DNA from: Anaerozeibacter quisquiliarum
Lineage (GTDB): Bacteria > Bacillota > Clostridia > Christensenellales > Aristaeellaceae
Assembly: GCA_051162045.1 (NCBI GenBank)
Contig: JBISDI010000006.1
Length of the DNA: 64,000 nt
Strand: one strand, 5' to 3'
The number at the start of each line of letters is the position of its first letter. Position 1 is the first letter of the stretch. Shown here one piece after another: positions 1-8,356 of the stretch. The translations under genes were made by a program, and so were the position numbers. The notes beneath the pieces are model-generated. The model was given only the letters and a program-made list of their open reading frames with translations, had not been told where the DNA came from and did no database searches.

Positions 1-470
1 ACCCACTGCGCGTCCAGCGGCGTCAGCCGCACGCAGCCCGCGGACGCCTTGTAACCCAGCCTGTGCCACGTCTTCCATTCGAGCGACTTGTCCGTGCCGT
101 ACAGGATCGAATGGAAATAGTACGGACGCCGGATCGTGGTGGGGTAGCGCACGTAGTGCGTGCCCCACTTGTCCCAGCCGCTCGTGTAGGTGGCGGGCAT
201 CGTAAAGGTGCCGGTCGGGGTCGCATTGCCCAAGCCCGTCGAGCAGATCATATACCGCACGGGCTCGAGCGTCTGGCCGTCGTAAGCCACAGCCACCTGG
301 TTGCCGATGTACACCGTCAGCGTGTAGGGCATGTCATAGCCTTTCGAAACGGGCGGTTCGACGCCGTAGAGATCGCGCCGGTCCGCCGCCTGCGCCGAGG
401 CGCACAACATCAGTCCCACGAGCGCGAGCAGCCAGGAGAGTTTTTTCAAAGGCAAAGCCACCTTCCGCAT
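1..470 (-). CDS. L,D-transpeptidase (YkuD family), C-terminus cut by window edge
   Basis: The reading frame opens at an ATG (complement of 468-470) and runs off the left edge, so only about 156 residues are visible. A signal peptide (two N-terminal Lys, hydrophobic stretch, cleavage near ASAQA-AD) precedes a YkuD-like domain. Visible motifs are ATPTGTF, HSILYG and the catalytic-loop motif SAGCVRLTP, whose Cys is the expected acyl-enzyme nucleophile. Family members make or edit 3-3 peptidoglycan cross-links outside the membrane. The gene stands alone upstream of a convergent-free minus-strand neighbour at 541. The family call rests on the SxGCxR motif; the exact substrate is not visible. Confidence 0.85.
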   Translation of the reverse strand, partial: MRKVALPLKKLSWLLALVGLMLCASAQAADRRDLYGVEPPVSKGYDMPYTLTVYIGNQVAVAYDGQTLEPVRYMICSTGLGNATPTGTFTMPATYTSGWDKWGTHYVRYPTTIRRPYYFHSILYGTDKSLEWKTWHRLGYKASAGCVRLTPLDAQW

Positions 471-540
471 AGAAGATGGCCTCAATATACCATAACTTGC
501 CAGCGACCGCAACAGGTTCTGTGGATTCACAACCTACTCA

Positions 541-1578
541 TTACAGATCGATAACGGTTCGCCTTGCCTGGCTTGCGTATGCGGCCTCGATCACGCGCTG
601 CGCCGCGAGTGCGTCGGCGGCGCTTACCGGCACGGGTCTGCCCTTGAGGATGGCCTCGGCAAACGCGTCGAGCTGGCGGGTATACAGGTTGCCGAACTCG
701 CCCGGCACCATGAGCCCCTGATCGTCCGCGTGGTTCTGCTCGGGGTCGTAGGCCTGTTCGCGTTCGAGCGCCAGCAGGTTGAGCGTGCCGCCGTCCACCT
801 GGCCGATCATCGTGTCGCCCATCAGCCGCCCCTTGGTGCCGAACAGCTCGAACCGCCATTTGCTGGCGGCGTCCGGGATGTTGAAGTTGGTCTGCACGAC
901 ACACTGCGCGCCGTTCTCAAGGCGCAGCAGCACGGTGGACGTATCCTCCACGTCGTAGCCGAAGGTGATCGTCTCGTTCATGGCGGCGACGCGGGTAATG
1001 CGCATGCCGGTGACGAACCCAAACAGGTCGATGACGTGCACGCCCATGTCCATCAGGCAGCCGCCGCCCGCCCGCGCTCGGTCCAGCCGCCAATTACCGC
1101 CCGGCAACCACAGCGTAAACTGGCTGTAGCCGGACACGATCTGGCCGAGCTTGCCTTCGTCGACGGCGCGCTTCATGCTTTGTACGTGGCTGGCGAAGCG
1201 CATCATGAACCCCGCGCCCACTTGCACGTTTTTCTGCGCGCAGTGGTTCAGCACGCGCTCGCCCTCCTCGCAGCTGAGCGCGATCGGTTTTTCGAGCAGG
1301 ATGGGCTTTCCGTGATCGGCGGCCAGCATCGTCTGACGCGCGTGGTCGCCCACGGGCGACGCGATGTAGACGGCGTCCACGTTCGGGTCGGCCAGCAGCG
1401 CGCGCTCGTCGTCGTAGGCGCGCGGCGCGCCGTACTTTTGACGGATGGCCTCGGTACGCTCGAGGTTCGGGCCCATGACCGCGCTCAGCTCGGCGTGACG
1501 GCAGTGAAGCAGGCCCGGGATGGTGCGCCGGTCGGCGATGCCGCCCGCGCCGATGACGCCTATACGCAGCTTTTTCAT
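541..1578 (-). CDS. Gfo/Idh/MocA family NAD(P)-dependent oxidoreductase
   Basis: A protein of about 345 residues begins MKKLRIGVIGAGGIA, an N-terminal Rossmann fold with the GxGxxG dinucleotide motif. It continues with the family hallmark EKPIAL (Lys-Pro of the active site) and a C-terminal GFO_IDH_MocA domain that includes GGGCLMDMGVHVIDL. The ATG at 1578 has a GAGGAGG ribosome-binding site about 11 nt upstream; an in-frame ATG 33 nt earlier is possible but lies on top of that site. Family members oxidise or reduce sugars, sugar acids or inositols. It follows an orphan solute-binding protein gene on the same strand with about 80 nt between them, which suggests sugar metabolism. The substrate is unknown. 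Confidence 0.87.
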   Translation of the reverse strand: MKKLRIGVIGAGGIADRRTIPGLLHCRHAELSAVMGPNLERTEAIRQKYGAPRAYDDERALLADPNVDAVYIASPVGDHARQTMLAADHGKPILLEKPIALSCEEGERVLNHCAQKNVQVGAGFMMRFASHVQSMKRAVDEGKLGQIVSGYSQFTLWLPGGNWRLDRARAGGGCLMDMGVHVIDLFGFVTGMRITRVAAMNETITFGYDVEDTSTVLLRLENGAQCVVQTNFNIPDAASKWRFELFGTKGRLMGDTMIGQVDGGTLNLLALEREQAYDPEQNHADDQGLMVPGEFGNLYTRQLDAFAEAILKGRPVPVSAADALAAQRVIEAAYASQARRTVIDL

Positions 1579-1659
1579 AAGGGGATTCGCCTCCTCGGAT
1601 CGGTATAGCAATCCACCATCATTATGACATAAGCCCGCCTGCGCGTCAATTGTTGCCGC

Positions 1660-3018
1660 CTAATATCCCTCCATCACCATCGCGCCCACCTTCTGATCGA
1701 GTTGCGCGAGAAACGCCCGTCGGTCCAACTGCCCATCCAGGTATCGTTGGATCAGCCTGTGCACACCTTCGTCCCCGCTGCCCTCCAGACCGCCGGCCGT
1801 GCTGTTGCGCATGACCACGATGCGCGGCGCTTGCGCACGGTAGAGGGCGGTCAGCTCCGCGTTGACCGTCCACATATGCTCGTCGGCGACCGCCCATCGC
1901 CGCTCAAGGTCGGCAAGCTGCAGCTGCAGATCGGTCTTGTCCGGCCCTTCGGCCCGCTCCGCACGCTCGCGCAGTTCGTTGATCGCCGTTTCAAAATTCC
2001 GCCTCACCTCCTCAAAGTCTGCCCTTCGCGTCGGCACCGCCTCGTCGGGCACCAGATTGAACCGGGTGTAGACATCCATCCGCCTTGCCGCGGCTTCGAG
2101 GTACGCGGCGGCGGCCTCCTTTTTCTGAGAATAGGGGTTCAGGATCATGACGTTCAGCTCCATCCCGTAGTAGGGGCCGACGCCCGGCTCCAGCGTCAGC
2201 CCGAGCGCGCGGTTGCCGTCCTCGCGAGCGGCCACAAAACCGACGTCTGTGCCAAACTTGAACAGCGCCTCGCCCTCTGAAAACGCCTCGCCGCCAAACG
2301 AGGGCGGAAACGCCGCGCGATCGACCGCCTCAAACGCCGTCAGCAGCCGGTCAAACAGCGGCGTATCGAACGACGGCACCCCGCCCAACTGATCCAGGTG
2401 CAGCGAATAGTCGTTGTAGAACGCGTAGAATAGGAGTTCGCGCCGCGTGGAGAGGTCGATGGTGTCGTCGAACAGCGCGACTTCCGGGAAATTCTCGGCG
2501 TAGGCGCGCGGCCAGTCGCTCACAAATTGCAGAAATTCGCTCCAACTGCCCGGCAGCGCCGCCTCATCCAAGCCCAACTTGGCGGCCACCGCCGGATTGT
2601 AGCTGAGCGAACCCAGGATGCTCAGGCTGACCGGCAGCGCGACCGGATGCCCGTCCCGCTCGATGCGCGCGCGCACCTGGGGCAGCATCGGCCCAATGGC
2701 GGGCGACAGCGCGTCCGCCTCGCCCAGGAACCCCCGCTCGTACAGCGCCTTGTAGGCAGGTTCGTTGACAAACAAACAATAGAGATCCACCGCGTCCGAG
2801 CGCGACAGGATATCCGTCATCACCTGCTCGTCGGAGACATACGACGAAAGCGGCTTCAGCGCAATATCCGGATGCGCCCCGGCCATCGCAGTATAGGCCT
2901 CGTCGACCTCAGAGAAATTGGCCACCACCAGTTCGGTCTTGCCCGGGAGCGCCTGTGCGTTTGCGGGCAGCGCGCATAGCGCCGCGAGCAGCATCATCAT
3001 CGACAGCAACCTGTTCAT
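1660..3018 (-). CDS. Orphan extracellular solute-binding protein (family 1-like)
   Basis: A 452-residue secreted protein starts MNRLLSMMMLLAALCA and has a cleavage site near ANAQA. No lipobox Cys is properly placed, so it is probably released or anchored another way. The body has the layout of sugar ABC binding proteins, with a hinge segment resembling the family (LNVMILNPYS near residues 290-300). The C-terminal 150 residues are charged, helical and rich in Glu/Arg. No permease gene lies beside it. The C-terminal organisation resembles the binding-protein half of the protein at 14017, so the two may belong to one expanded paralog family. The ligand cannot be told. Confidence 0.75.
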   Translation of the reverse strand: MNRLLSMMMLLAALCALPANAQALPGKTELVVANFSEVDEAYTAMAGAHPDIALKPLSSYVSDEQVMTDILSRSDAVDLYCLFVNEPAYKALYERGFLGEADALSPAIGPMLPQVRARIERDGHPVALPVSLSILGSLSYNPAVAAKLGLDEAALPGSWSEFLQFVSDWPRAYAENFPEVALFDDTIDLSTRRELLFYAFYNDYSLHLDQLGGVPSFDTPLFDRLLTAFEAVDRAAFPPSFGGEAFSEGEALFKFGTDVGFVAAREDGNRALGLTLEPGVGPYYGMELNVMILNPYSQKKEAAAAYLEAAARRMDVYTRFNLVPDEAVPTRRADFEEVRRNFETAINELRERAERAEGPDKTDLQLQLADLERRWAVADEHMWTVNAELTALYRAQAPRIVVMRNSTAGGLEGSGDEGVHRLIQRYLDGQLDRRAFLAQLDQKVGAMVMEGY

Positions 3019-3368
3019 AAAATACCTCCCTGCTTTGTCATCCTGTAACCCGTGCCAATCAGGCGATCGGCATCACGACCCACCACCCTTTGGAAGAATC
3101 GGGACTCTTGCGCCGCTACTGAATTTTGGTCAGTCGCCCGGCGTCCATCTCATACACCGCCAACGCGCAGACAACTCTGCATTGCCCAGGGCAGGCAATG
3201 TCATTGCAAGGAAATAGGAATATCACATATGCAAATGAAACCAGCAACATCCCGGGCATATCGCCCAATACAATACATCGCCTCCTTGCGCTCCTGGTCT
3301 GACGCTAAAATATACAGAAAAATTATTTCTGCTGTAAGTAATTAATTTATTGAAATTTTCGCGCCTTT

Positions 3369-3397
3369 ATATTACCGCATACCTGACGGCCCGTCAA
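3369..3397 (-). promoter_or_regulatory. Putative sigma-A promoter for the 3018 gene
   Basis: On the minus strand TTGACG (3392-3397) and TAATAT (3369-3374) are separated by 17 bp. It would give a leader of about 340 nt before the ATG at 3018, which is long, so a closer promoter may also exist. Confidence 0.4.
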
Positions 3398-3483
3398 GTG
3401 TTTTGAAAAAATATATTAAAATTGGAGTATTGATGCCATTGCTGTTTACATCCATGATTACACCATAAACCGGCTGCGCAAGT

Positions 3484-3513
3484 TTGACGGGCGGCCATGG
3501 GCTGTGCTATGAT
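3484..3513 (+). promoter_or_regulatory. Putative promoter directly abutting the decarboxylase gene
   Basis: TTGACG (3484-3489) and TATGAT (3508-3513) are spaced by 18 bp. Transcription would begin near 3520, at or just before the GTG (3522) and ATG (3531) start candidates, which implies a leaderless or nearly leaderless message. Confidence 0.5.
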
Positions 3514-3521
3514 GCGCTCGG

Positions 3522-4922
3522 GTGATTTGTATGGACGGGTTTTCCGCGCCGCTGCTTTCGGCGCTTGAGGATTACGCGGCTTCGGGCATGGTGCCTATGC
3601 ACATGCCGGGGCACAAGCGCAACGAGGCGCTGCTCGGCGACGCGCTGCCCTGGCGGCTCGACGTCACCGAGGTTGAGGGCTTTGATAACCTGCACGGGGC
3701 CGAGGGCCTGCTGAAGGCCGCCATGGAGCGCGCGGCGCGGCTGTATGGCGTCAAGCGCAGCTTCTTTCTCGTAAACGGCTCGACTTGCGGGCTGCTCGCC
3801 GCGATTCGCGCGCTGACCGGGCGCGGCGACCGGATTCTGGTCGCGCGCGGCTGCCACCGCTCGGTCTACCACGCGATGGAGCTGAACGGGCTGCGACCTG
3901 TTTACCTGATGCCGCCGGTCGACGGGGCGTCGGGGGTGGCGGGCGGCATCGAACCCGCGTCGGTCGCCGCCGCGCTGGCGGCGCATCCGGACATCCGGCT
4001 GTGCGCGCTGACTTCGCCCACCTATGAGGGCGTGGTGTCCGACATTCGCGCGATCGCGGACATCTTGCACGCGCGGGGCGTCGCGCTGCTCGTCGACGAG
4101 GCGCACGGCGCGCACTTTCTGTCGCCCCGCTTTCCCGAGAGCGCCGCGCGACTGGGCGCGGACTGCGTCGTGCACAGCCTGCACAAGACGCTGCCCAGCC
4201 TGACGCAGACCGCGCTGCTGCACGTGCTGACCGACCGGGTCGACGCGCAGGAAATCGCGCGCCAGCTGTCGATCTTTGAGACCAGCAGCCCGTCCTACCC
4301 GCTGATGGCGTCGATCGACCGATGCGTCGGGTTGATGGCGGAGAGGGGAGAGGAACTGCTCGCGGCGTTCCGCGCGCGGACCGACCGCTTCCGCGAGCGG
4401 GTGCGGCCGATGGAGCGGCTCCGGGTGCTGGAGAAGGCCGATGTGTTTTACGCGCTCGACCCCGGCAAGATCACGCTGGTGACGCGCGGGAGCTCGACGA
4501 GCGGCTATCAGTTGATGGACGAGCTGCGCGCGCGCGGGTTCGAGCTCGAGATGGCGACGCCCGGCTACGCGCTGGCGCTGGCCACGCTCGCGGATGGGGA
4601 AGATGCGCTCGACCGCCTGGCCGGGGCGCTGCTCGAGATCGACCGGGGATTGCTGGCCGCGCCGGCCGAGCCGATTGCGCTGCCCGGCCCGCCGCGCGTC
4701 GAACTGACGATCGACGCGGCGCTCGCGCTGCCGGGCGAGACGGTGGCGGTCGAGCGAGCGGTCGGGCGGATCGCGCAGGAATACGCCTGGGTCTACCCGC
4801 CGGGCGCGCCGCTGATCGCACCGGGCGAGCGCGTGGGCGAGGAACTGCCGGGATGGATCGCGCGATTGCGCGCGCGCACAAGCTCGGGGCAGCCGGGCAC
4901 GCTGCGGGTGGTGACGTGTTAA
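3522..4922 (+). CDS. Orn/Lys/Arg-type PLP-dependent decarboxylase
   Basis: The 466-residue protein has the fold-type I Orn/Lys/Arg decarboxylase major domain. It shows MHMPGHKRN near residue 27, FFLVNGSTCG (substrate loop), LLVDEAHGAHF (PLP-ring Asp) and SLHKTLPSLTQ, whose Lys is the Schiff-base lysine. A short C-terminal domain follows. Such enzymes decarboxylate lysine, arginine or ornithine to the polyamine-pathway amine in the cytosol. The length fits the Bacillus YaaO/SpeA group and lacks the N-terminal wing domain of the acid-inducible enterobacterial enzymes. The start could be GTG 3522 or ATG 3531; no strong ribosome-binding site is visible and a promoter sits directly upstream. Substrate choice is not decidable from motifs. 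Confidence 0.88.
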   Translation: MICMDGFSAPLLSALEDYAASGMVPMHMPGHKRNEALLGDALPWRLDVTEVEGFDNLHGAEGLLKAAMERAARLYGVKRSFFLVNGSTCGLLAAIRALTGRGDRILVARGCHRSVYHAMELNGLRPVYLMPPVDGASGVAGGIEPASVAAALAAHPDIRLCALTSPTYEGVVSDIRAIADILHARGVALLVDEAHGAHFLSPRFPESAARLGADCVVHSLHKTLPSLTQTALLHVLTDRVDAQEIARQLSIFETSSPSYPLMASIDRCVGLMAERGEELLAAFRARTDRFRERVRPMERLRVLEKADVFYALDPGKITLVTRGSSTSGYQLMDELRARGFELEMATPGYALALATLADGEDALDRLAGALLEIDRGLLAAPAEPIALPGPPRVELTIDAALALPGETVAVERAVGRIAQEYAWVYPPGAPLIAPGERVGEELPGWIARLRARTSSGQPGTLRVVTC

Positions 4923-4938
4923 ATTGTGGCCAAAACGA

Positions 4939-4967
4939 TTGACGGAGCCAACCGGAACGGCTATCAT
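4939..4967 (+). promoter_or_regulatory. Promoter of the SCIFF operon
   Basis: TTGACG (4939-4944) and TATCAT (4962-4967) are separated by 17 bp. They lie between the decarboxylase stop and the SCIFF ribosome-binding site (GAAGGAGATG, 5007-5016). Confidence 0.6.
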
Positions 4968-5023
4968 AGTAGGGAAGTGGGCAGGCAGTCGCCTGCCGGT
5001 TTGAGCGAAGGAGATGAAAGATT

Positions 5024-5170
5024 ATGAAGAGAATCATCAGCCTGGACACGCGCGAGCTTCCCAAGAGCCTGACGACCGGCGGCTGCGGCGAATGCCAGAC
5101 CTCCTGCCAGTCCGCGTGCAAGACCTCGTGCGGCGTGGCCAACCAGCCTTGCGAGCAGGGGGATAAGTAA
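5024..5170 (+). CDS. scfA: SCIFF peptide (six-cysteine RiPP precursor)
   Basis: The gene encodes a 48-residue peptide starting MKRIISLDTRELPKS. Six cysteines fall in the C-terminal half (residues 21, 24, 28, 32, 36 and 43), matching the 'six cysteines in forty-five residues' family. It is preceded by a good AAGGAG site and followed by its maturase. In characterised Clostridia the maturase installs a Cys-to-Thr thioether (sactipeptide/ranthipeptide class) on this precursor; the Cys-Thr-Ser-Cys spacing here supplies suitable acceptors. The biological role of SCIFF is still not settled. The gene is too short for most gene callers. A very strong hairpin separates it from scfB. Confidence 0.95.
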   Translation: MKRIISLDTRELPKSLTTGGCGECQTSCQSACKTSCGVANQPCEQGDK

Positions 5171-5181
5171 TCCGATAAGTA

Positions 5182-5249
5182 TATAACTCCGAGGGGCCAA
5201 TTCCTCATTCTCCTCCCGGGGAATGGGGAATTGGCCCCTCGAAGTTATA
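5182..5249 (+). promoter_or_regulatory. Long intercistronic hairpin between scfA and scfB
   Basis: Arms 5182-5204 and 5227-5249 are complementary at 22 of 23 positions. The inner sequence also pairs with G-U wobbles, leaving only a TCCC loop, so the stem is about 32 bp. No U-run follows directly (a short T5 lies 13 nt further), so it may be a leaky terminator, an RNA-processing site or a 3' stabiliser of the scfA message. It would keep precursor above maturase. Confidence 0.8.
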
Positions 5250-5278
5250 GATTTGTTGCCATTTTTGGCGGAGGAACC

Positions 5279-6655
5279 ATGATACACCAATACAAGCTCA
5301 ACGGCATGAACATCGTGCTCGACGTCAACAGCGGCTCGGTACACCTGGTGGACGAGCTGGCCTACGACGCGATCGCGCTGTACGAAGAGGGCGACGAGGC
5401 CGGCGTCATAAAGACCCTGCTCGAGCGCTACGGCGATCGGCCGGGCGTTGACGAGGCGGAAATCAAGGAGACACTCAACGACATTGAGGAACTTAAAGCG
5501 GCCGGGCGGCTGTTCGCGCCCGATATCTATTGCGACATGCCCGCGCTCAAAAAGAAGGTGGGCGAGGTCAAGGCGCTGTGCCTGCATGTGGCGCACACCT
5601 GCAATCTGAGCTGCGACTACTGCTTCGCCAGCCAGGGCAAGTATCACGGCGAGCGGGCGCTGATGAGCTTTACGGTGGGCAAGCGCGCGCTCGACTTCCT
5701 GATGGACAGCTCGGGCAACAGGCGCAACCTCGAGGTGGACTTCTTCGGCGGCGAGCCGTTGATGAATTTTGACGTCGTCAAGCAGCTGGTCGCCTACGCC
5801 CGCTCGGTCGAGGGCGCGCGCGGCAAACGCTTCCGCTTTACGCTGACCACCAACGGCGTGCTGCTGGACGACGAGGTGACCGACTTCCTGAACCGCGAGA
5901 TGCACAATGTGGTGCTGAGCCTCGACGGTCGGAAGGAGGTGCACGACCGGCTGCGCAAAACGGCGAACGGGCAGGGCAGCTACGATCTGGTGGTGCCCAG
6001 GTTCCGGCGGTTCGTTGAGCGGCGCGGTCAGCGCGGCTACTACATGCGCGGCACCTTCACCGCTCGAAACGTGGATTTCACCGAGGATGTTTTGCACATG
6101 GCAGACCTCGGCTTCACCCAGCTGTCGATGGAGCCGGTGGTGTGCGCGCCAGGCGAGCCCTACGCGCTGACCGAGGCCGACCTGCCGGCGCTGTGTTCGC
6201 AGTACGAGCGGCTTGCGCGGGAGATGCTGGCGCGCGAGAAGGCCGGGGTGGGTTTTACCTTCTATCACTACATCCTCGACCTCAAACACGGCCCCTGCAT
6301 CCACAAGCGGGTGGCGGGCTGCGGTTCGGGCACCGAATACCTGGCGGTGACGCCCTGGGGCGACCTGTATCCCTGCCACCAGTTCGTGGGCGACCCCGCG
6401 TTCCTGATGGGCAATGTGTGGGACGGGGTGACCAATCAGGCGCTCGTGAACCGCTTCGCCGGGGTCAATGTGTTCTCGCGCGAGGCCTGCCGCACGTGTT
6501 GGGCGCGGCTCTACTGCAGCGGCGGCTGCGCCGCCAACAGCTACCACGCTTCGGGCGACATCGAGGGGCTGTACGAATACGGCTGCAAGCTGTTTAAGAA
6601 GCGCATCGAGTGCGCGATCATGATGCAGGCGGCGAAGGCGGTCCCATCCGATTGA
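5279..6655 (+). CDS. scfB: SCIFF maturase, radical SAM/SPASM peptide thioether synthase
   Basis: The 458-residue protein starts at ATG 5279, which has GGAGGAA just upstream; a frame extension to 5231 overlaps the hairpin and is rejected. The N-terminal ~85 residues form a RiPP-recognition-like region. The radical SAM motif CNLSCDYC places the cluster ligands at C108, C112 and C115. The C-terminal SPASM/twitch region holds many Cys, including GPCIHKRVAGCGSG, YPCHQF, CRTCWARLYCSGGC and a last Cys near the end, enough for two auxiliary [4Fe-4S] clusters. It cross-links SCIFF in the cytosol. Length, motif pattern and adjacency to scfA all fit the SCIFF maturase family. Confidence 0.95.
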   Translation: MIHQYKLNGMNIVLDVNSGSVHLVDELAYDAIALYEEGDEAGVIKTLLERYGDRPGVDEAEIKETLNDIEELKAAGRLFAPDIYCDMPALKKKVGEVKALCLHVAHTCNLSCDYCFASQGKYHGERALMSFTVGKRALDFLMDSSGNRRNLEVDFFGGEPLMNFDVVKQLVAYARSVEGARGKRFRFTLTTNGVLLDDEVTDFLNREMHNVVLSLDGRKEVHDRLRKTANGQGSYDLVVPRFRRFVERRGQRGYYMRGTFTARNVDFTEDVLHMADLGFTQLSMEPVVCAPGEPYALTEADLPALCSQYERLAREMLAREKAGVGFTFYHYILDLKHGPCIHKRVAGCGSGTEYLAVTPWGDLYPCHQFVGDPAFLMGNVWDGVTNQALVNRFAGVNVFSREACRTCWARLYCSGGCAANSYHASGDIEGLYEYGCKLFKKRIECAIMMQAAKAVPSD

Positions 6656-6711
6656 TGGCGCGGCAAATCGTGGCGAAAGTTTGACTTTGCAGGGCGGAGC
6701 GGGTAACGGTT

Positions 6712-6752
6712 GGCCGCGCCTCGTTGACATCGAGGCGCGGCCGTATTATGAT
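6712..6752 (+). promoter_or_regulatory. Promoter with its -35 in the loop of a perfect palindrome
   Basis: TTGACA (6724-6729) and TATGAT (6747-6752) have a 17-bp spacer and drive the efflux operon. The -35 hexamer is exactly the loop of a 12-bp perfect inverted repeat (6712-6723 with 6731-6742, GGCCGCGCCTCG and complement). The repeat could be an operator or the scfB 3' hairpin, or both. Confidence 0.65.
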
Positions 6753-6794
6753 GAAGGACAATTGGCAAATTTGTTGACGTAAGGAGACCGGAGC

Positions 6795-7673
6795 GTGGCA
6801 AAGCGCAGGAAAAGGGGTCGCTGGGTGTGGTTGCTGGTCGCGCTGGCCGCGATCGTGGCTTTCTTGTTCTGGCCGCGGAAGGGGGCGAACGACGCCTTCC
6901 TGAGCGCGCAGGTGCAGCGCGGCGAGATCGCCACCTGGTACAGCTTCGAGGGCAATGTGTACGCGCCGCGCGCGCAGTCGCTGCAGGCGGCGCGCGAGGC
7001 GACCGTGCGCGCCGTCTACGTGCGCGAGGGGCAAAGGGTCGGCAAGAACGACCGGCTGATGCGCCTCAGTACCGGCGAGCTGCTCAAGGCCGACATGGCG
7101 GGCGAGGTGGTGGGGCTGCATGTGGCCGAGGACGACGTGGTGGCGGCCGGCGGCGCGCTGATCGACCTGATGGACATGGATCGGCTGGAAGTTCGGATCA
7201 AGGTGGACGAGTACGACGTGCCCGCGGTCAGCGTAGGCAAGGCCGCGCTGGTCACCGTCAACGCGCTCGAGAAGGAGATCGGCTGCCGCGTCGAGTCGAT
7301 GGCCAAGCAGGCTACGCAGGAGGGGCAGACCGCCTACTACCTGGCCACGCTCAGTCTGCCTGACCGGGCCGGGGTGCTGCCCGGCATGCAGGTGGAGGCG
7401 CGGTTAATCAACCGACAGGCCGAAGACGCGCTGAGGCTTCCGATGGAGGCGCTGTCGTTCACCGAGCGCAACGAACCTTTTGTCCTGGTACCCGGCCCCG
7501 AGGGCAAGGGCGCGGTGCAAAAGGCCGTCGCCGTGGGCATCAACGACGGGCTGATGGCCGAGATTACCGAGGGGCTTTCTGAGGGCGATACCGTGCTCTA
7601 CCGGCCCCAGCGCGCGGTCATACCGGCCGGGGGGCCGGTGATGATGGCGGGGCCCCGGAGGATACGGCCATGA
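6795..7673 (+). CDS. Efflux adaptor subunit, HlyD/MacA-like
   Basis: The protein has 292 residues and one N-terminal membrane helix (WVWLLVALAAIVAFLFW) after a run of Lys/Arg. A barrel-sandwich hybrid and beta-barrel domain follows, typical of membrane-fusion/adaptor proteins. The start is GTG 6795 with AAGGAG 9 nt upstream. It is the first gene of a four-gene operon and overlaps the ATPase start by 4 nt. The partner permease is MacB-like, so the complex probably exports a peptide or small toxic molecule across the single membrane. Shorter than enterobacterial MacA because the alpha-hairpin that reaches an outer-membrane channel is missing. Confidence 0.85.
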   Translation: MAKRRKRGRWVWLLVALAAIVAFLFWPRKGANDAFLSAQVQRGEIATWYSFEGNVYAPRAQSLQAAREATVRAVYVREGQRVGKNDRLMRLSTGELLKADMAGEVVGLHVAEDDVVAAGGALIDLMDMDRLEVRIKVDEYDVPAVSVGKAALVTVNALEKEIGCRVESMAKQATQEGQTAYYLATLSLPDRAGVLPGMQVEARLINRQAEDALRLPMEALSFTERNEPFVLVPGPEGKGAVQKAVAVGINDGLMAEITEGLSEGDTVLYRPQRAVIPAGGPVMMAGPRRIRP

Positions 7674-8356
7674 CGCAGGGGCCGTTCTTCTCGATGACAG
7701 ACATCGTCAAGCAATACCAGATGGGCGAAGAGCTGCAGACGATCCTCGACCACGTGGATCTGGACATGGACGAGGGTGAGTTCCTGTCGATCTTGGGCCC
7801 GTCGGGCAGCGGCAAGTCCACGATGATGAACATCATCGGCTGCCTCGACACCCCGACCAGCGGCGACTACATCCTGCGCGGGCGCTCGATCCCGAACCTC
7901 GATCAGCGGGAACTTTCCGAGATTCGCTGCCACGAGATCGGGTTCATCTTCCAGTCGTTCCAGCTGCTGCCGCGGCTGGACGCGATGAAGAACGTCGAGC
8001 TGCCGCTGGTGTACGCGGGCGTCGGCGCGCGCGAGCGCAGCAGACGCGCGCGGGCGATGCTCGAGCGGGTGGGGCTTTCCGACAAGCTGCACCACTACGC
8101 CAATCAGCTCTCGGGCGGCCAGCAGCAGCGGGTGGCGATCGCGCGCGCGCTGGCTTCAAACCCCACGCTGCTGCTGGCTGACGAGCCGACCGGCGCGCTC
8201 GACCAGAACACCGGGCGGCAGGTGATGGAGCTGTTCGGCGAGCTGAACCGCGAGGGCCGCACGATCGTGATGATTACCCACGACCTGTCGATCGCCCGGC
8301 ACGCGCGCCGCGTCGTGAACATCCTGGACGGTCGATTGACGGAGGGCGCCCAATGA
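7670..8356 (+). CDS. ABC transporter ATP-binding protein, MacB/LolD type
   Basis: This 228-residue ATPase has Walker A GPSGSGKST at residues 43-51, a Q-loop near residue 95 (FQSFQLL), the signature LSGGQQQR at 147-154, Walker B ending in D171-E172 and a switch His (MITHD). Its start overlaps the previous stop (ATGA), and the next gene overlaps its own stop in the same way. It energises the MacB-like permease encoded next. Full-length for this family. Confidence 0.93.
   Translation: MTQGPFFSMTDIVKQYQMGEELQTILDHVDLDMDEGEFLSILGPSGSGKSTMMNIIGCLDTPTSGDYILRGRSIPNLDQRELSEIRCHEIGFIFQSFQLLPRLDAMKNVELPLVYAGVGARERSRRARAMLERVGLSDKLHHYANQLSGGQQQRVAIARALASNPTLLLADEPTGALDQNTGRQVMELFGELNREGRTIVMITHDLSIARHARRVVNILDGRLTEGAQ

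Larger units (their letters stand above)
3019..3521. other. Intergenic stretch with divergent promoters
   Basis: About 500 bases without a convincing gene separate the minus-strand binding protein from the plus-strand decarboxylase. The middle (3300-3430) is AT-rich compared with the flanks. A minus-strand and a plus-strand promoter-like pair are listed separately. No RNA gene was recognised. Confidence 0.5.

Noticed and set aside
4964..6730. 588-codon minus-strand frame
   Set aside because: Covers scfA and scfB in antisense; shadow of a GC-rich gene.
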